A stretch of 49,536 bases of DNA from M55B112 sp040903745 (GTDB lineage Bacteria; Bacteroidota; Bacteroidia; Bacteroidales; GCA-2748055). Below, in pieces: positions 8,568 through 16,432 of this stretch; position 1 is the stretch's first letter; each line of letters opens with the position of its first letter. Location of the stretch: positions 1 through 49,536 of the forward strand of contig JBBDUV010000029.1 of NCBI GenBank assembly GCA_040903745.1, in the 5' to 3' direction. The position numbers and the translations under genes were made by a program. The notes beneath the pieces were generated by a model. That model saw only the letters and a program-made list of their open reading frames with translations. It did no database searches and had not been told where the DNA came from.

Positions 8568-9095
8568 TCAATTCTTAATTTTATAAAACTTAAATGAAGC
8601 CGGGCTGTCCATCGTAAATTCAACAAAGCCCTCATCATCTACCTTATAATTTTTCTTCTTCCCTGTCATCAAATCTTCAATCGCAAGCGTTTTTCCTTTT
8701 ATAAAATGCAAGTGAATGCTCTTAGTCTACTCCTTATTGTCAATTTCACGGAAGAGGGTGAGGTATCCAATATTCTCGTTGGGATGGTAATTCTGGAAAC
8801 CGGTCCAACTGGTATCATCGGGTCTGTCTCCCAGGGCAAATAAACTCCCGATGGCTTTTAAAAACAATTGTGTTCTGAATCCCTGGGCATTGGGATATGC
8901 CCATATCCCATAGCGTACTGCTAACTCAGATGCCGGATAATCTATTTCTGCCACTACCCTGATATGCTCGCTTGTAAAACCATCATCGGTAGAAACTTCT
9001 GCTATTAGACTTGTTAATTCTCCACTACCTTCAAAAACGAGTCCACTCTCAGAGTCCGATCTGATAGATTTACTCCCTACAATTTTAAGCTTGAC
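8568..9095 (-). pseudogene. Remnant of an exported carbohydrate-related protein, 5'-truncated with in-frame stop
   Basis: Read on the minus strand, 9095-8568 is one open frame apart from a single TAG at 8727-8729. The segment before it contains AEIDYPASELAVRYGIWAYP and FRTQLFLKAIG. The segment after it (IHLHFIKGKTLAIEDLMTGK to a final YKIKN) continues like the end of a beta-sandwich enzyme domain. There is no start codon at the upstream end, where a TGA precedes the frame. A glycoside hydrolase accessory domain is a guess. The internal stop plus the missing 5' end argue for a dead gene, although the 75-codon stretch 8727-8954 could be mistaken for a small protein. Confidence 0.6.
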
Positions 9096-9140
9096 TCATA
9101 GCAGTTCTGACGCACATGCAGATTATAAAAGACCTACCCG

Positions 9141-10157
9141 TTATTTTGATTTATAGTGCTCTACAGTATGATTCATCGCAATTTCCGTCACCCTTTCTAC
9201 TAATTCCTTGTATTGGTCGTCTGTGATCTTGCTGTAATCACTTACACAGGCAATATTTTCATTGACATGATCTGCATAATTACAGCCGATTGTGATGGTT
9301 GCCACGGACATGGACAAGGCAAAATGAATGGCATCTTTGTTAGTTAAAATATCAGGAATAAGAGCTGGTCTTTCTTCATTGCGGTGAGTTCCCCAGGTGA
9401 TCGTTTTTCCATGGAATCCACCACCGGCGAACACCTTCATCCCTATCATCCCTATGTCCTTCTTCTGAGCAAGAGGAATGGTATTCAAAATGAAGCTATT
9501 CTGAACCGGATCAGCCACGTTAACTGGGAACAGCATAACCTCCAGATCATCAAAATCCTTGTTGATAACATAATTGTTCACTTCAGGATCCGAATGTCCG
9601 CTGAAGCCGATATGCCCAATCTTACCTTCCTCTTTTGCTCTGACAAATGCATCATATACTCCTCCTATCAGCCTATTCTCCAAATCCTCTTTTGTCGTTA
9701 TTGCGTGAATTAAATAGATATCAATATAATCCGTCTTCAGGGCTTCAAGGGAAGCATCGATATCTTGTTTAGCCGACTCCCCATCAAGCGAACGGGTCTT
9801 GGACATCAAGATGATGTCATCTCTGTATTTCGGAGTTAGAAACTGGCCAAATTGTTTCTCACTCTCACCTTTACCGTAAGACCGTGCCGTTTCGAAAAAA
9901 CGGCAGCCACCCTGTATGGCTGTTTCGATGACGCCTTCCATATTCTTAAAATTCGCATCAAAGGGTCCGCCCCCAATAGTAAAAATGGTTGGCTCAAGTC
10001 CAGTCTTCCCAAGCCTGCGTCTGGGTAGCACTTTACCCCAGCGGTCGGATAAGACTGGCTGCCCACAGGCTGGCAGACTCATTACAGCAGCAAGCGCAGC
10101 GGATAATTTCAAAAACTGCCTGCGGTCAATCGAATTGATAAATTTTATTCTTTTCAT
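9141..10157 (-). CDS. Exported aldo/keto reductase, probable lipoprotein
   Basis: A 338-residue aldo/keto reductase. The leader has twin arginines (DRRQFLK) and ends in a lipobox-like SLPAC, so it is probably Tat-exported and lipid-anchored. Core motifs are RRLGKTGLEPTIFTIGGG, SYGKGESEKQFG, LMSKTRSLDGE with the catalytic lysine, and DIYLIHAI with the histidine. The usual catalytic aspartate position reads FFETA rather than YIDTA, a conservative Asp-to-Glu change that may alter activity. The C-terminal block VATITIGCNYADHVNEN is as in the family. It lies between a gene remnant and the sulfatase on the same strand. The substrate is unknown. Confidence 0.86.
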   Translation of the reverse strand: MKRIKFINSIDRRQFLKLSAALAAVMSLPACGQPVLSDRWGKVLPRRRLGKTGLEPTIFTIGGGPFDANFKNMEGVIETAIQGGCRFFETARSYGKGESEKQFGQFLTPKYRDDIILMSKTRSLDGESAKQDIDASLEALKTDYIDIYLIHAITTKEDLENRLIGGVYDAFVRAKEEGKIGHIGFSGHSDPEVNNYVINKDFDDLEVMLFPVNVADPVQNSFILNTIPLAQKKDIGMIGMKVFAGGGFHGKTITWGTHRNEERPALIPDILTNKDAIHFALSMSVATITIGCNYADHVNENIACVSDYSKITDDQYKELVERVTEIAMNHTVEHYKSK

Positions 10158-10337
10158 AATGCTTTTCGTTTAATTTGACTATTGACTCATCTAACTTGCA
10201 GATCTTTTATAAATGATAATCTTGATATGACAAATATACACAATCATGGACTTTACCAGCAAGTTCTTAACTGTATTCCAGAGCCAACGCATATAAAGTA
10301 TGAAAACGAACTGGTATTAACAATTTCAGCAAGGTTG

Positions 10338-10490
10338 TTAACGGGTGGTGGCTTGCTGAATGGCAAAATATTGAAAATATTCTATACTTCCTCTTATCCA
10401 AACACCATGTGAGTCGAGTGGTAACGCTGTTTTCTGGGCCAAACCCTGAAGCGTGAAAAGAATGATGGAAATTGCAATATAGCATGTCAT
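10338..10490 (-). pseudogene. Signal-peptide-bearing 5' fragment of an unknown secreted protein
   Basis: Starting 17 bp after the sulfatase stop, a 50-codon frame opens with a convincing signal peptide (MTCYIAISIILFTLQGLAQ) and then LPLDSHGVWIRGSIEYF, ending in TAA soon after. The position and leader suggest the second gene of a sulfatase operon whose remainder has been deleted. The downstream sequence to 10158 has no continuation that I recognise. A genuine short secreted peptide cannot be excluded. No family is recognised. Confidence 0.4.
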
Positions 10491-10506
10491 TTTATAGCGA
10501 AAAAAA

Positions 10507-12051
10507 TTATTTAGAAAAGGCGATTGTTGTTTTATAAACTTTCAACAATTCATCTGCTTTTTCAGGATATTTTTCCGATAAATCTTCTGTTTCTGATGGA
10601 TCATTTATCATGTTGTAGAGTTCCCAGTCGTCTTCCTTGTTTACCCTGACTATTTTCCAGTCTCCCATTCTAAACATTCTAAAAGCGTTTAATCCTGATA
10701 TAAAAAACGCTGGTTCTTCACGTTGTTTTCCTTCAAAAATGGGCAGCAAGGACTGACCATGGAGCGGCAGTGTTTCAAAGCCCATGTTGGAGTCAGGATA
10801 TTGCGTATTGAAGATATCCAGGAATGTGGGTGCTACATCCACAACATGTCCAACCTGATCGGTTATTGTATTGGGTTTTATTACACCAGGCCAATATGCA
10901 ATGAAAGGTGTATTGCTGCCTCCTTCGTGCCCATACTGTTTGAAATATTTAAAAGGTGTATTGCTGGCATTGGCCCATGCAGCCCGCAAGGTCCAGAACG
11001 AATTGGCTGGTCCGGGTTGCACATCGGGTACATCGTTTGAAGTATAGGGACAGGAGCCATTATCGCTTAAAAACATGATCAATGTATTATCAAGCTTACC
11101 GTTTTCTTCTAATTTTTGAAGGACCCTTCCAATATTCTGATCCATGTTGTCGATCATTGCAGCAAAAACCGCCATTTCAAGGTCAAGTGAATCTTTCTTT
11201 GCTTCACTGATGCTTTCCCATGGGTAATAATCTTTGAATTCATGAATAAAGGGTTCTCTGAATTTATTGATGTTTGACGTGGGGTCGCTTAATTTTGTGT
11301 TTTCGGTGATGACACCCATTTCTTTCATTCTGGCATAGCGTTCTTCTCTTAGTTTGTCCCAGCCTTTCATGTATTTACCACGATATTTGGCAATGTCTTC
11401 GGGGCGGGCCTGAAGTGGATAATGCGGTGCATGCAGCGGAAGGTAAAGAAAAAACGGGTCTTCTTTGCTGAAGGCTTCATCCAACCAATCCATGGCGTAA
11501 TCGGTAATAAAGTCGGTCATGTAAGAAGGCTCTTTTTCGTGTTTTATTTCGGTGGCCTGCAGTTGCTCTCCATGAAGAAAAAATGGATTTCTGAACTGAC
11601 CAGATGGAGGAATGAAGTATTCGGTATTCCCCCAAAAAGTAAAGCTTTTGTCAAAGGCATTTTCAGCGAAACAATATTCCGGCACCCAGTTATCGAAATG
11701 TTCTTTACCGCTCATGATGGTGTGGTAACCTGCATCTTTTGCAAGGGTGGCAATGTGCACAGCACCCGGTCCACCTGTGTACAGCCCCGTTAACAGGGTA
11801 GGACGTGTTGGATTACACTTGGCCATATTGTAAAAGGTTCGGAAGCGCAGCCCTTCGCTGGCCAGACGGTCGATATTAGGTGTCTGGATCTCACTCCCAT
11901 AGCACCCGATATCAGAATAACCCATATCATCGGCCATAATAAGAACAATATTGGGTCGATTAAGATCTTTTTCCCCGCTTTCGGAATTGCAGGCTGATAG
12001 AACGATGCCTGCGAGCAGTAGAATAAAGGTAAAATACTTCATTGTCTTCAT
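10507..12051 (-). CDS. Sulfatase (arylsulfatase family S1), lipoprotein, Cys-type
   Basis: Periplasmic or surface sulfatase of 514 aa that hydrolyses sulfate esters, usually on polysaccharides. The lipoprotein signal ends LAGIVLSAC (Cys21). Metal-binding DD is at residues 41-42 in NIVLIMADDMGYSDIG. The sulfatase signature CNPTRPTLLTG begins at Cys79 (C-x-P-x-R), the residue converted to formylglycine, so the enzyme needs FGE or an anaerobic maturase encoded elsewhere. Further family blocks are GYHTIMSGKEHF, PFFLYLPLHAPHYPLQ, MFLSDNGSCPY and NTPFIAYWPGVI. The length is complete. It belongs with the aldo/keto reductases in what looks like a carbohydrate-processing neighbourhood. Confidence 0.93.
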   Translation of the reverse strand: MKTMKYFTFILLLAGIVLSACNSESGEKDLNRPNIVLIMADDMGYSDIGCYGSEIQTPNIDRLASEGLRFRTFYNMAKCNPTRPTLLTGLYTGGPGAVHIATLAKDAGYHTIMSGKEHFDNWVPEYCFAENAFDKSFTFWGNTEYFIPPSGQFRNPFFLHGEQLQATEIKHEKEPSYMTDFITDYAMDWLDEAFSKEDPFFLYLPLHAPHYPLQARPEDIAKYRGKYMKGWDKLREERYARMKEMGVITENTKLSDPTSNINKFREPFIHEFKDYYPWESISEAKKDSLDLEMAVFAAMIDNMDQNIGRVLQKLEENGKLDNTLIMFLSDNGSCPYTSNDVPDVQPGPANSFWTLRAAWANASNTPFKYFKQYGHEGGSNTPFIAYWPGVIKPNTITDQVGHVVDVAPTFLDIFNTQYPDSNMGFETLPLHGQSLLPIFEGKQREEPAFFISGLNAFRMFRMGDWKIVRVNKEDDWELYNMINDPSETEDLSEKYPEKADELLKVYKTTIAFSK

Positions 12052-12311
12052 TTTTGGTTAATAATGAGCTATATACAGTGATGGTTAATCTTCTTTTTTA
12101 CCGTATTTGTTACAACCGGTAAGCATCGGTGTATATGAATTTAATACTTATGGCGGGTTCTAAAAATTCATTTTTTTATGTTGATTAAAAAAACCGCAGA
12201 ACCCATTTAGCGATTTCTAAAATTAGTCTCAAATATATGAATGTTTTTTTACAATTTCACATCTAAAAATCTACTTTTTTATCAAATCCTATCTTTCTAT
12301 CTATCTATTTA

Positions 12312-12443
12312 TCACATGTTTATCTGTATAATATTTAATCTAACGATTTGTTCGTATCGAAACAAGTTATATGTCAGATTTATCAAGCCTATTATACCTG
12401 ATGCTCTTGCTATACCAACTGATTTTACTGATAATCCATTCAT
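12312..12443 (-). mobile_element. C-terminal remnant of a DDE transposase (IS5-like)
   Basis: A 43-codon minus-strand frame contains SVGIARASGIIGL followed by INLTYNLFRYEQIVRLN. This is the helix typical of the extreme C-terminus of IS5-like transposases, after the catalytic glutamate. No upstream catalytic part or terminal inverted repeats are visible; an in-frame TAA lies just before it. The surrounding gap between the sulfatase and mlaE (12052-12540) is AT-rich and otherwise holds no gene I can support. The assignment is by pattern recognition only. Confidence 0.5.
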
Positions 12444-12540
12444 TTCCTCCCTTTATTCTCTGCCTGAAAATGTGTGAATGATGTAAGTTTTAACGGGAAT
12501 ACTATAAAATATTCAGGCATGGTGGAACTAACTTTACATT

Positions 12541-13389
12541 GTGAAAAGAATTGCACCTTTTAAAAAACTGACAATAAGCACTGTTGTTGTTAAAGGGAAG
12601 GTTGTCCGGCTTGTTGAAAAAACGCATGAAAAAGTGGGGGAAGCCACTGTTTTTTTTTCAGGGATAGGTGATTTCTTTTTGTTTTTTGGGCGGACTATAA
12701 GAGAAACTTTTTCCCGCGATTTTGAATTTAATGAATTCCTGCGACAGTGCTTTCAAATAGGGAACAAAACAGTACCGCTGATTTCGTTGACCGGCTTCAT
12801 AATGGGAATGGTGCTTACCATACAATCAAGGCCTGTTTTGGCCGATTTCGGGGCAGTATCCGTGCTTCCCGGAATGGTAACATTATCACTTATCCGGGAA
12901 ATGGGACCGGTTATTACCGCATTAATCTGCGCCGGTAAAATTGGTTCGGGTATTGGGGCAGAGCTGGGTTCAATGAAGGTATCGGAACAAATTGATGCCA
13001 TGGAAGTCTCTTCCACAAATCCCATGCGGTTTTTGGTGGTCACAAGGGTTTTGGCTGCCACGTTGATGATTCCGGTTTTAGTTTTGTATGCAGATGCCCT
13101 TGGAATATTGGGAAGCTGGGCGGGTGCAAACATCAAGGGAAGTATCTCTTTCGTGTTGTTTTACAATCAGGCATTCAGGGTGGTTGATTTTATGGATTTT
13201 TTACCTGCCGTAATAAAGACATTCTTTTTTGGCGCCGCCATCGGACTCGTGGGTTGTTACCAGGGTTATTCCGCAGGACGCGGAACAGAAAGTGTAGGCA
13301 AAGCGGCCAATTCTGCAGTTGTGACTGGTTCCCTGCTTGTGATAATAATTGACCTGATTGCTGTTCAGATAACAGATATGCTTATATAG
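12541..13389 (+). CDS. mlaE: MlaE-type ABC transporter permease
   Basis: Inner-membrane permease (282 aa) of the Mla/MCE lipid-transport system that moves phospholipids between the inner and outer membrane. The MlaE core is clear: VPLISLTGFIMGMVLTIQS, GMVTLSLIREMGPVITALI, GKIGSGIGAELGSMKVSEQI and AMEVSSTNPMRFLVV, followed by hydrophobic helices and GLVGCYQGYSAGRGTESVG. The start is GTG at 12541; no ATG occurs before the conserved region. A -7-like box TAACTTTA (12529-12536) ends 5 bp ahead of it, so the leader may be very short. It is first of a three-gene operon with mlaF (14 bp apart) and mlaD. Confidence 0.93.
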   Translation: MKRIAPFKKLTISTVVVKGKVVRLVEKTHEKVGEATVFFSGIGDFFLFFGRTIRETFSRDFEFNEFLRQCFQIGNKTVPLISLTGFIMGMVLTIQSRPVLADFGAVSVLPGMVTLSLIREMGPVITALICAGKIGSGIGAELGSMKVSEQIDAMEVSSTNPMRFLVVTRVLAATLMIPVLVLYADALGILGSWAGANIKGSISFVLFYNQAFRVVDFMDFLPAVIKTFFFGAAIGLVGCYQGYSAGRGTESVGKAANSAVVTGSLLVIIIDLIAVQITDMLI

Positions 13390-13403
13390 TAATTTATAAA
13401 GAA

Positions 13404-14198
13404 ATGGTTATTCCGGAAAGCATAAAATCACCTGAACTGGTTATTGAAATCAATAACCTCAGTAAAGGTTTTGCCGATCTGGAAGTTTTAAAAAACTTGT
13501 CGTTAAAGCTTGTTGATGGCGAAAACCTGGTCGTACTTGGAAAATCCGGATCCGGCAAATCGATTCTTATTAAATGCATTGTCCGTTTGCTCAGAGCCGA
13601 CCAGGGTACGATTACGGTATTGGGTGAAAATGTAAATGAATTATCAAGAAAGGAATTGGCAGCATTGCGGGAAAAAATAGGTTTCCTTTTTCAGAGTGGT
13701 GCACTTTACGATTCCATGACCATCAAACAAAATCTTGAATTTCCTTTAACCAGATTAAAAAAGAAGCTGACTAAAAAGGAGAGGGATGAAAAAATTGAAG
13801 AGGTTTTGGAGAATGTAGGTTTGGCCGACACGCTGCACAAAATGCCCTCCGAGCTTTCAGGCGGGATGCGGAAACGGGCAAGCCTGGCACGCACCATTGT
13901 TGTCGAGCCGCTGATTATGCTATATGATGAGCCAACCACCGGACTTGACCCTGTAACTTCTGATGGAATAAGCGCGCTGATTAATGATGTTCAAAAAAAA
14001 TACAAAACATCATCCATCATCATCACCCACGATATTGAATGTGCCCGCGCCACTGCGGGCAGAGTTATCATGTTAAAAGACGGAGAGGCTTACAAAGAAG
14101 GTAGTATCGATGAATTTGAAAATTCAACCGATGAACTGATACAGTCTTTTTTTAAACAAAAAACACAAGAAAATGGAAGATCATACACCACGATATAA
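13404..14198 (+). CDS. mlaF: MlaF-type ABC transporter ATPase
   Basis: ATP-binding subunit (264 aa) of the Mla lipid transporter. Walker A GKSGSGKS is at residues 46-53, the Q-loop at FLFQSGALYDSMT, the signature LSGGMRKR at 151-158, Walker B LIMLYDEPTTGLDP at 170-183, and the switch histidine in IIITHDIECA. The SGALYDSMT and GGMRKR variants are characteristic of the Mla/MCE group rather than of drug exporters. Its 3' end overlaps mlaD by 26 bp, which suggests translational coupling. The operon order permease, ATPase, MCE protein matches the standard mlaFED content. Confidence 0.95.
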   Translation: MVIPESIKSPELVIEINNLSKGFADLEVLKNLSLKLVDGENLVVLGKSGSGKSILIKCIVRLLRADQGTITVLGENVNELSRKELAALREKIGFLFQSGALYDSMTIKQNLEFPLTRLKKKLTKKERDEKIEEVLENVGLADTLHKMPSELSGGMRKRASLARTIVVEPLIMLYDEPTTGLDPVTSDGISALINDVQKKYKTSSIIITHDIECARATAGRVIMLKDGEAYKEGSIDEFENSTDELIQSFFKQKTQENGRSYTTI

Positions 14199-15117
14199 GG
14201 CACGTTTGGGATTGTTTATTGTAACAGGAACTGCCATTTTTGCAATTATCATTTTCATTATCGGCAAACAACAGAATTTATTTAATCCTGTATTTAAAAT
14301 TACAACCAGTTTTTATAATATAAGCGGTCTCCAGGTTGGAAATAATATCCGCTTTTCAGGTATCAATGTGGGCGTTGTCGATAATATTGAAATTATCAAT
14401 GATTCAACAGTAAAGGTTGACCTGGTTATCAGAAAGGATGTCCAGCAGTTTATCAAGGCTGACAGTTATGCAAGTCTTGGATCCGAAGGAATTATCGGCG
14501 ACCGAATTGTTACTATTACACAGGGAAGTGCCAACTCCCCAATGGCAGAAAACGGACAACGTATTATGTCCACCGAACCGGTCGAACCCGATGATATTAT
14601 AAAAAGTTTTAAAACCAGTGCAGAGAGCGTTGAAATTATTACGATGCAACTTTCCGAAATAATGATGAATATTAATAGCGGAGAGGGTATGCTTGGTAGA
14701 TTGATACAGGATACAGCCATTGCAGAAAATGTTAATCTGACCATCGAAAACTTCAGAAAAAGCTCCGAAGGGTTGGATGAAACCATAGAAATTACACAAG
14801 AGAATGTGTTTGCTTTTATGAAGAGTTTGCAGAAAACTGCCGCAAAAACTGAAGTTGCTTCCAATCAACTCGGCGAAATAATGGTGAAAATAAACAAGGG
14901 TGAAGGAGCTCTTGGCATGTTGATCCAGGATACTACGCTCGTAAAAAACATTGATAATACCGTTATTAACCTTAAAGAAAGCAGTGTAGGGCTGAACGAA
15001 AACATGGAGGCGCTCAAACAAAATTTCTTTTTCAGAGGGTATTTCAGGCGACAGGAAAGACAAGCTGAAAAACAACAAATGGAGACAGAGAAACAAATGC
15101 CGGTGGAGAATAAATAA
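14173..15117 (+). CDS. mlaD: MlaD-like MCE-domain lipid-binding protein
   Basis: A 314-residue protein with one N-terminal transmembrane helix (residues about 11-27) and a single MCE domain (FKITTSFYNISGLQVGNNIR, RFSGINVGVVDNIEI, SEGIIGDRIVTITQG). It is anchored in the inner membrane and would form the hexameric ring passing lipids across the periplasm. The C-terminal helical part carries two copies, about 85 residues apart, of a motif of the form MVKINKGEGALGMLIQDT, each followed by an NLKESS-like segment. Bacteroidota MlaD proteins often have such helical tails. The tail ends in a Gln/Glu/Lys-rich stretch. No mlaB or mlaC gene is present nearby. Confidence 0.92.
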   Translation: MEDHTPRYKARLGLFIVTGTAIFAIIIFIIGKQQNLFNPVFKITTSFYNISGLQVGNNIRFSGINVGVVDNIEIINDSTVKVDLVIRKDVQQFIKADSYASLGSEGIIGDRIVTITQGSANSPMAENGQRIMSTEPVEPDDIIKSFKTSAESVEIITMQLSEIMMNINSGEGMLGRLIQDTAIAENVNLTIENFRKSSEGLDETIEITQENVFAFMKSLQKTAAKTEVASNQLGEIMVKINKGEGALGMLIQDTTLVKNIDNTVINLKESSVGLNENMEALKQNFFFRGYFRRQERQAEKQQMETEKQMPVENK

Positions 15118-15395
15118 GAGGGCAAAGGGCTGATAATTTTCAGGACCCACAAATCAGGCCGTTTATTTCCAGGTTTGGCTGCCTATCGTTTCTCAATTGC
15201 TGGTATTTTCATCTTTTGCATTGAACTGATATTTTTTGTAACTTGTTGATTTGAAAGATAAGAAACCACCATACCCCTTACATGCAGTTGATTATAATAT
15301 GGTGGATTTGACTTGCGGTCGATATCATATGTATTGTTTTTATCAATGAGGAAGTAACATTCATCTGACCATAGATATCTAAAATATTTGCGCAT

Positions 15396-16424
15396 ATGAA
15401 AACAAGAATTTTTATTTCCGTGACAATCGCCATGTTTTTCAACATGGCAGTGAATGCTAACGTATGGCGCATAAGCAATATAACCGGTGCTGATGCCCAT
15501 TTCACCTCAATTCAGGATGCCAACGACTCTCATCTTGTGGCTCAGGGTGATACCCTATATATTGAGCCTTCGTCCGTTTCATATGGCAGTGCCACCCTAA
15601 AAAAATCCCTTGTTATTATCGGGAACGGTTACTTTCTTGACCAAAACCCGGAAACACAGGCCAACAAAAACATTTCCAAAACCGGAACCATTACCTTTGA
15701 CACCGGTAGTGCAGGATCAGCCATAATGGGATGCAGTACAGGTAGTATTACCATCAGCTCATCGGTTACAAATATTATTATTGAAAGAAACCGGATTGAA
15801 GGAAAAATAAGTATAGGTAGTAGTTGCAGTGATATTGTTATCACCAGGAATTACATAACTTATTCTAGTACTAGTTACGCAATATATGCCGGAGCAGATG
15901 ATATTTTCAATCTTCTGATTTACGGAAATTATATTGAAAATACCTATACGATGGGAAATAGTAGAGCTATTCGCTTAACATCACCATCTTCATCAGGGCT
16001 TATTGAAAACATTATTGAAAACAATGTGATCTACAACGGGGTAACTATCGAAAACTCGGAATTCAATAACAATATACTGCGCGACGGTACTTTTAATGCA
16101 ACAAATTGCAGCTATTTAAATAATATCGGTAACAGCGACCAGTTCGGCACGGAAAACGGCAATCAGCAGAATGTCGACATGTTCTATGTGTTTATCGGCG
16201 ATAATTCGGAGGGGGGCACCACTGACGGCCAGTGGCAGTTAAGGGAGGGATCACCAGCCATAGGCGCGGGAACCAACGGGGTGGATTGCGGCATGTTTGA
16301 CGGACTCTATCCGTACATTTTGTCCGGAATTCCTGATATCCCTGCCATATTTGAATACCAGCAGGTTTATAACAACAAAAAACAGGAAGTGGAAGTCACT
16401 TTCAGCGTAAAATCAAACAATTAG
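15396..16424 (+). CDS. Secreted right-handed beta-helix protein
   Basis: A 342-residue exported protein with a signal peptide (MKTRIFISVTIAMFFNMAVNA). The body consists of short repeating strands rich in Asn, Ile, Ser and Gly (NIIIERNRIEGKISIG, DIVITRNYITYSS, LLIYGNYIENTY, NIIENNVIYNGVTIENSEF), the pattern of a parallel beta-helix like those of pectate lyases and surface proteins. Near the end REGSPAIGAGTNGVDCGMF matches the usual closing motif of this class. No catalytic residues can be assigned and no T9SS sorting domain is present. It precedes the dockerin gene by 8 bp and is probably cotranscribed with it. Confidence 0.75.
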   Translation: MKTRIFISVTIAMFFNMAVNANVWRISNITGADAHFTSIQDANDSHLVAQGDTLYIEPSSVSYGSATLKKSLVIIGNGYFLDQNPETQANKNISKTGTITFDTGSAGSAIMGCSTGSITISSSVTNIIIERNRIEGKISIGSSCSDIVITRNYITYSSTSYAIYAGADDIFNLLIYGNYIENTYTMGNSRAIRLTSPSSSGLIENIIENNVIYNGVTIENSEFNNNILRDGTFNATNCSYLNNIGNSDQFGTENGNQQNVDMFYVFIGDNSEGGTTDGQWQLREGSPAIGAGTNGVDCGMFDGLYPYILSGIPDIPAIFEYQQVYNNKKQEVEVTFSVKSNN

Positions 16425-16432
16425 TAACGGAG

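Noticed and set aside
10182..10412. Plus-strand frame containing HGLYQQVLNCIPEPTH
   Set aside because: It overlaps the signal-peptide fragment on the other strand and matches no family I know; treated as chance.
12241..12477. Plus-strand 78-codon frame between the sulfatase and mlaE
   Set aside because: The composition follows the AT-rich DNA (runs of Phe, Ile, Tyr), and the opposite strand gives a recognisable transposase tail instead.
15183..15395. Minus-strand frame of about 70 codons divergent from the beta-helix gene (begins MRKYFRYLWSDECYF)
   Set aside because: Its start codon directly abuts the divergent ATG at 15396, no family is recognised, and no leader or ribosome site is visible. 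It could be a remnant, but nothing supports a gene.
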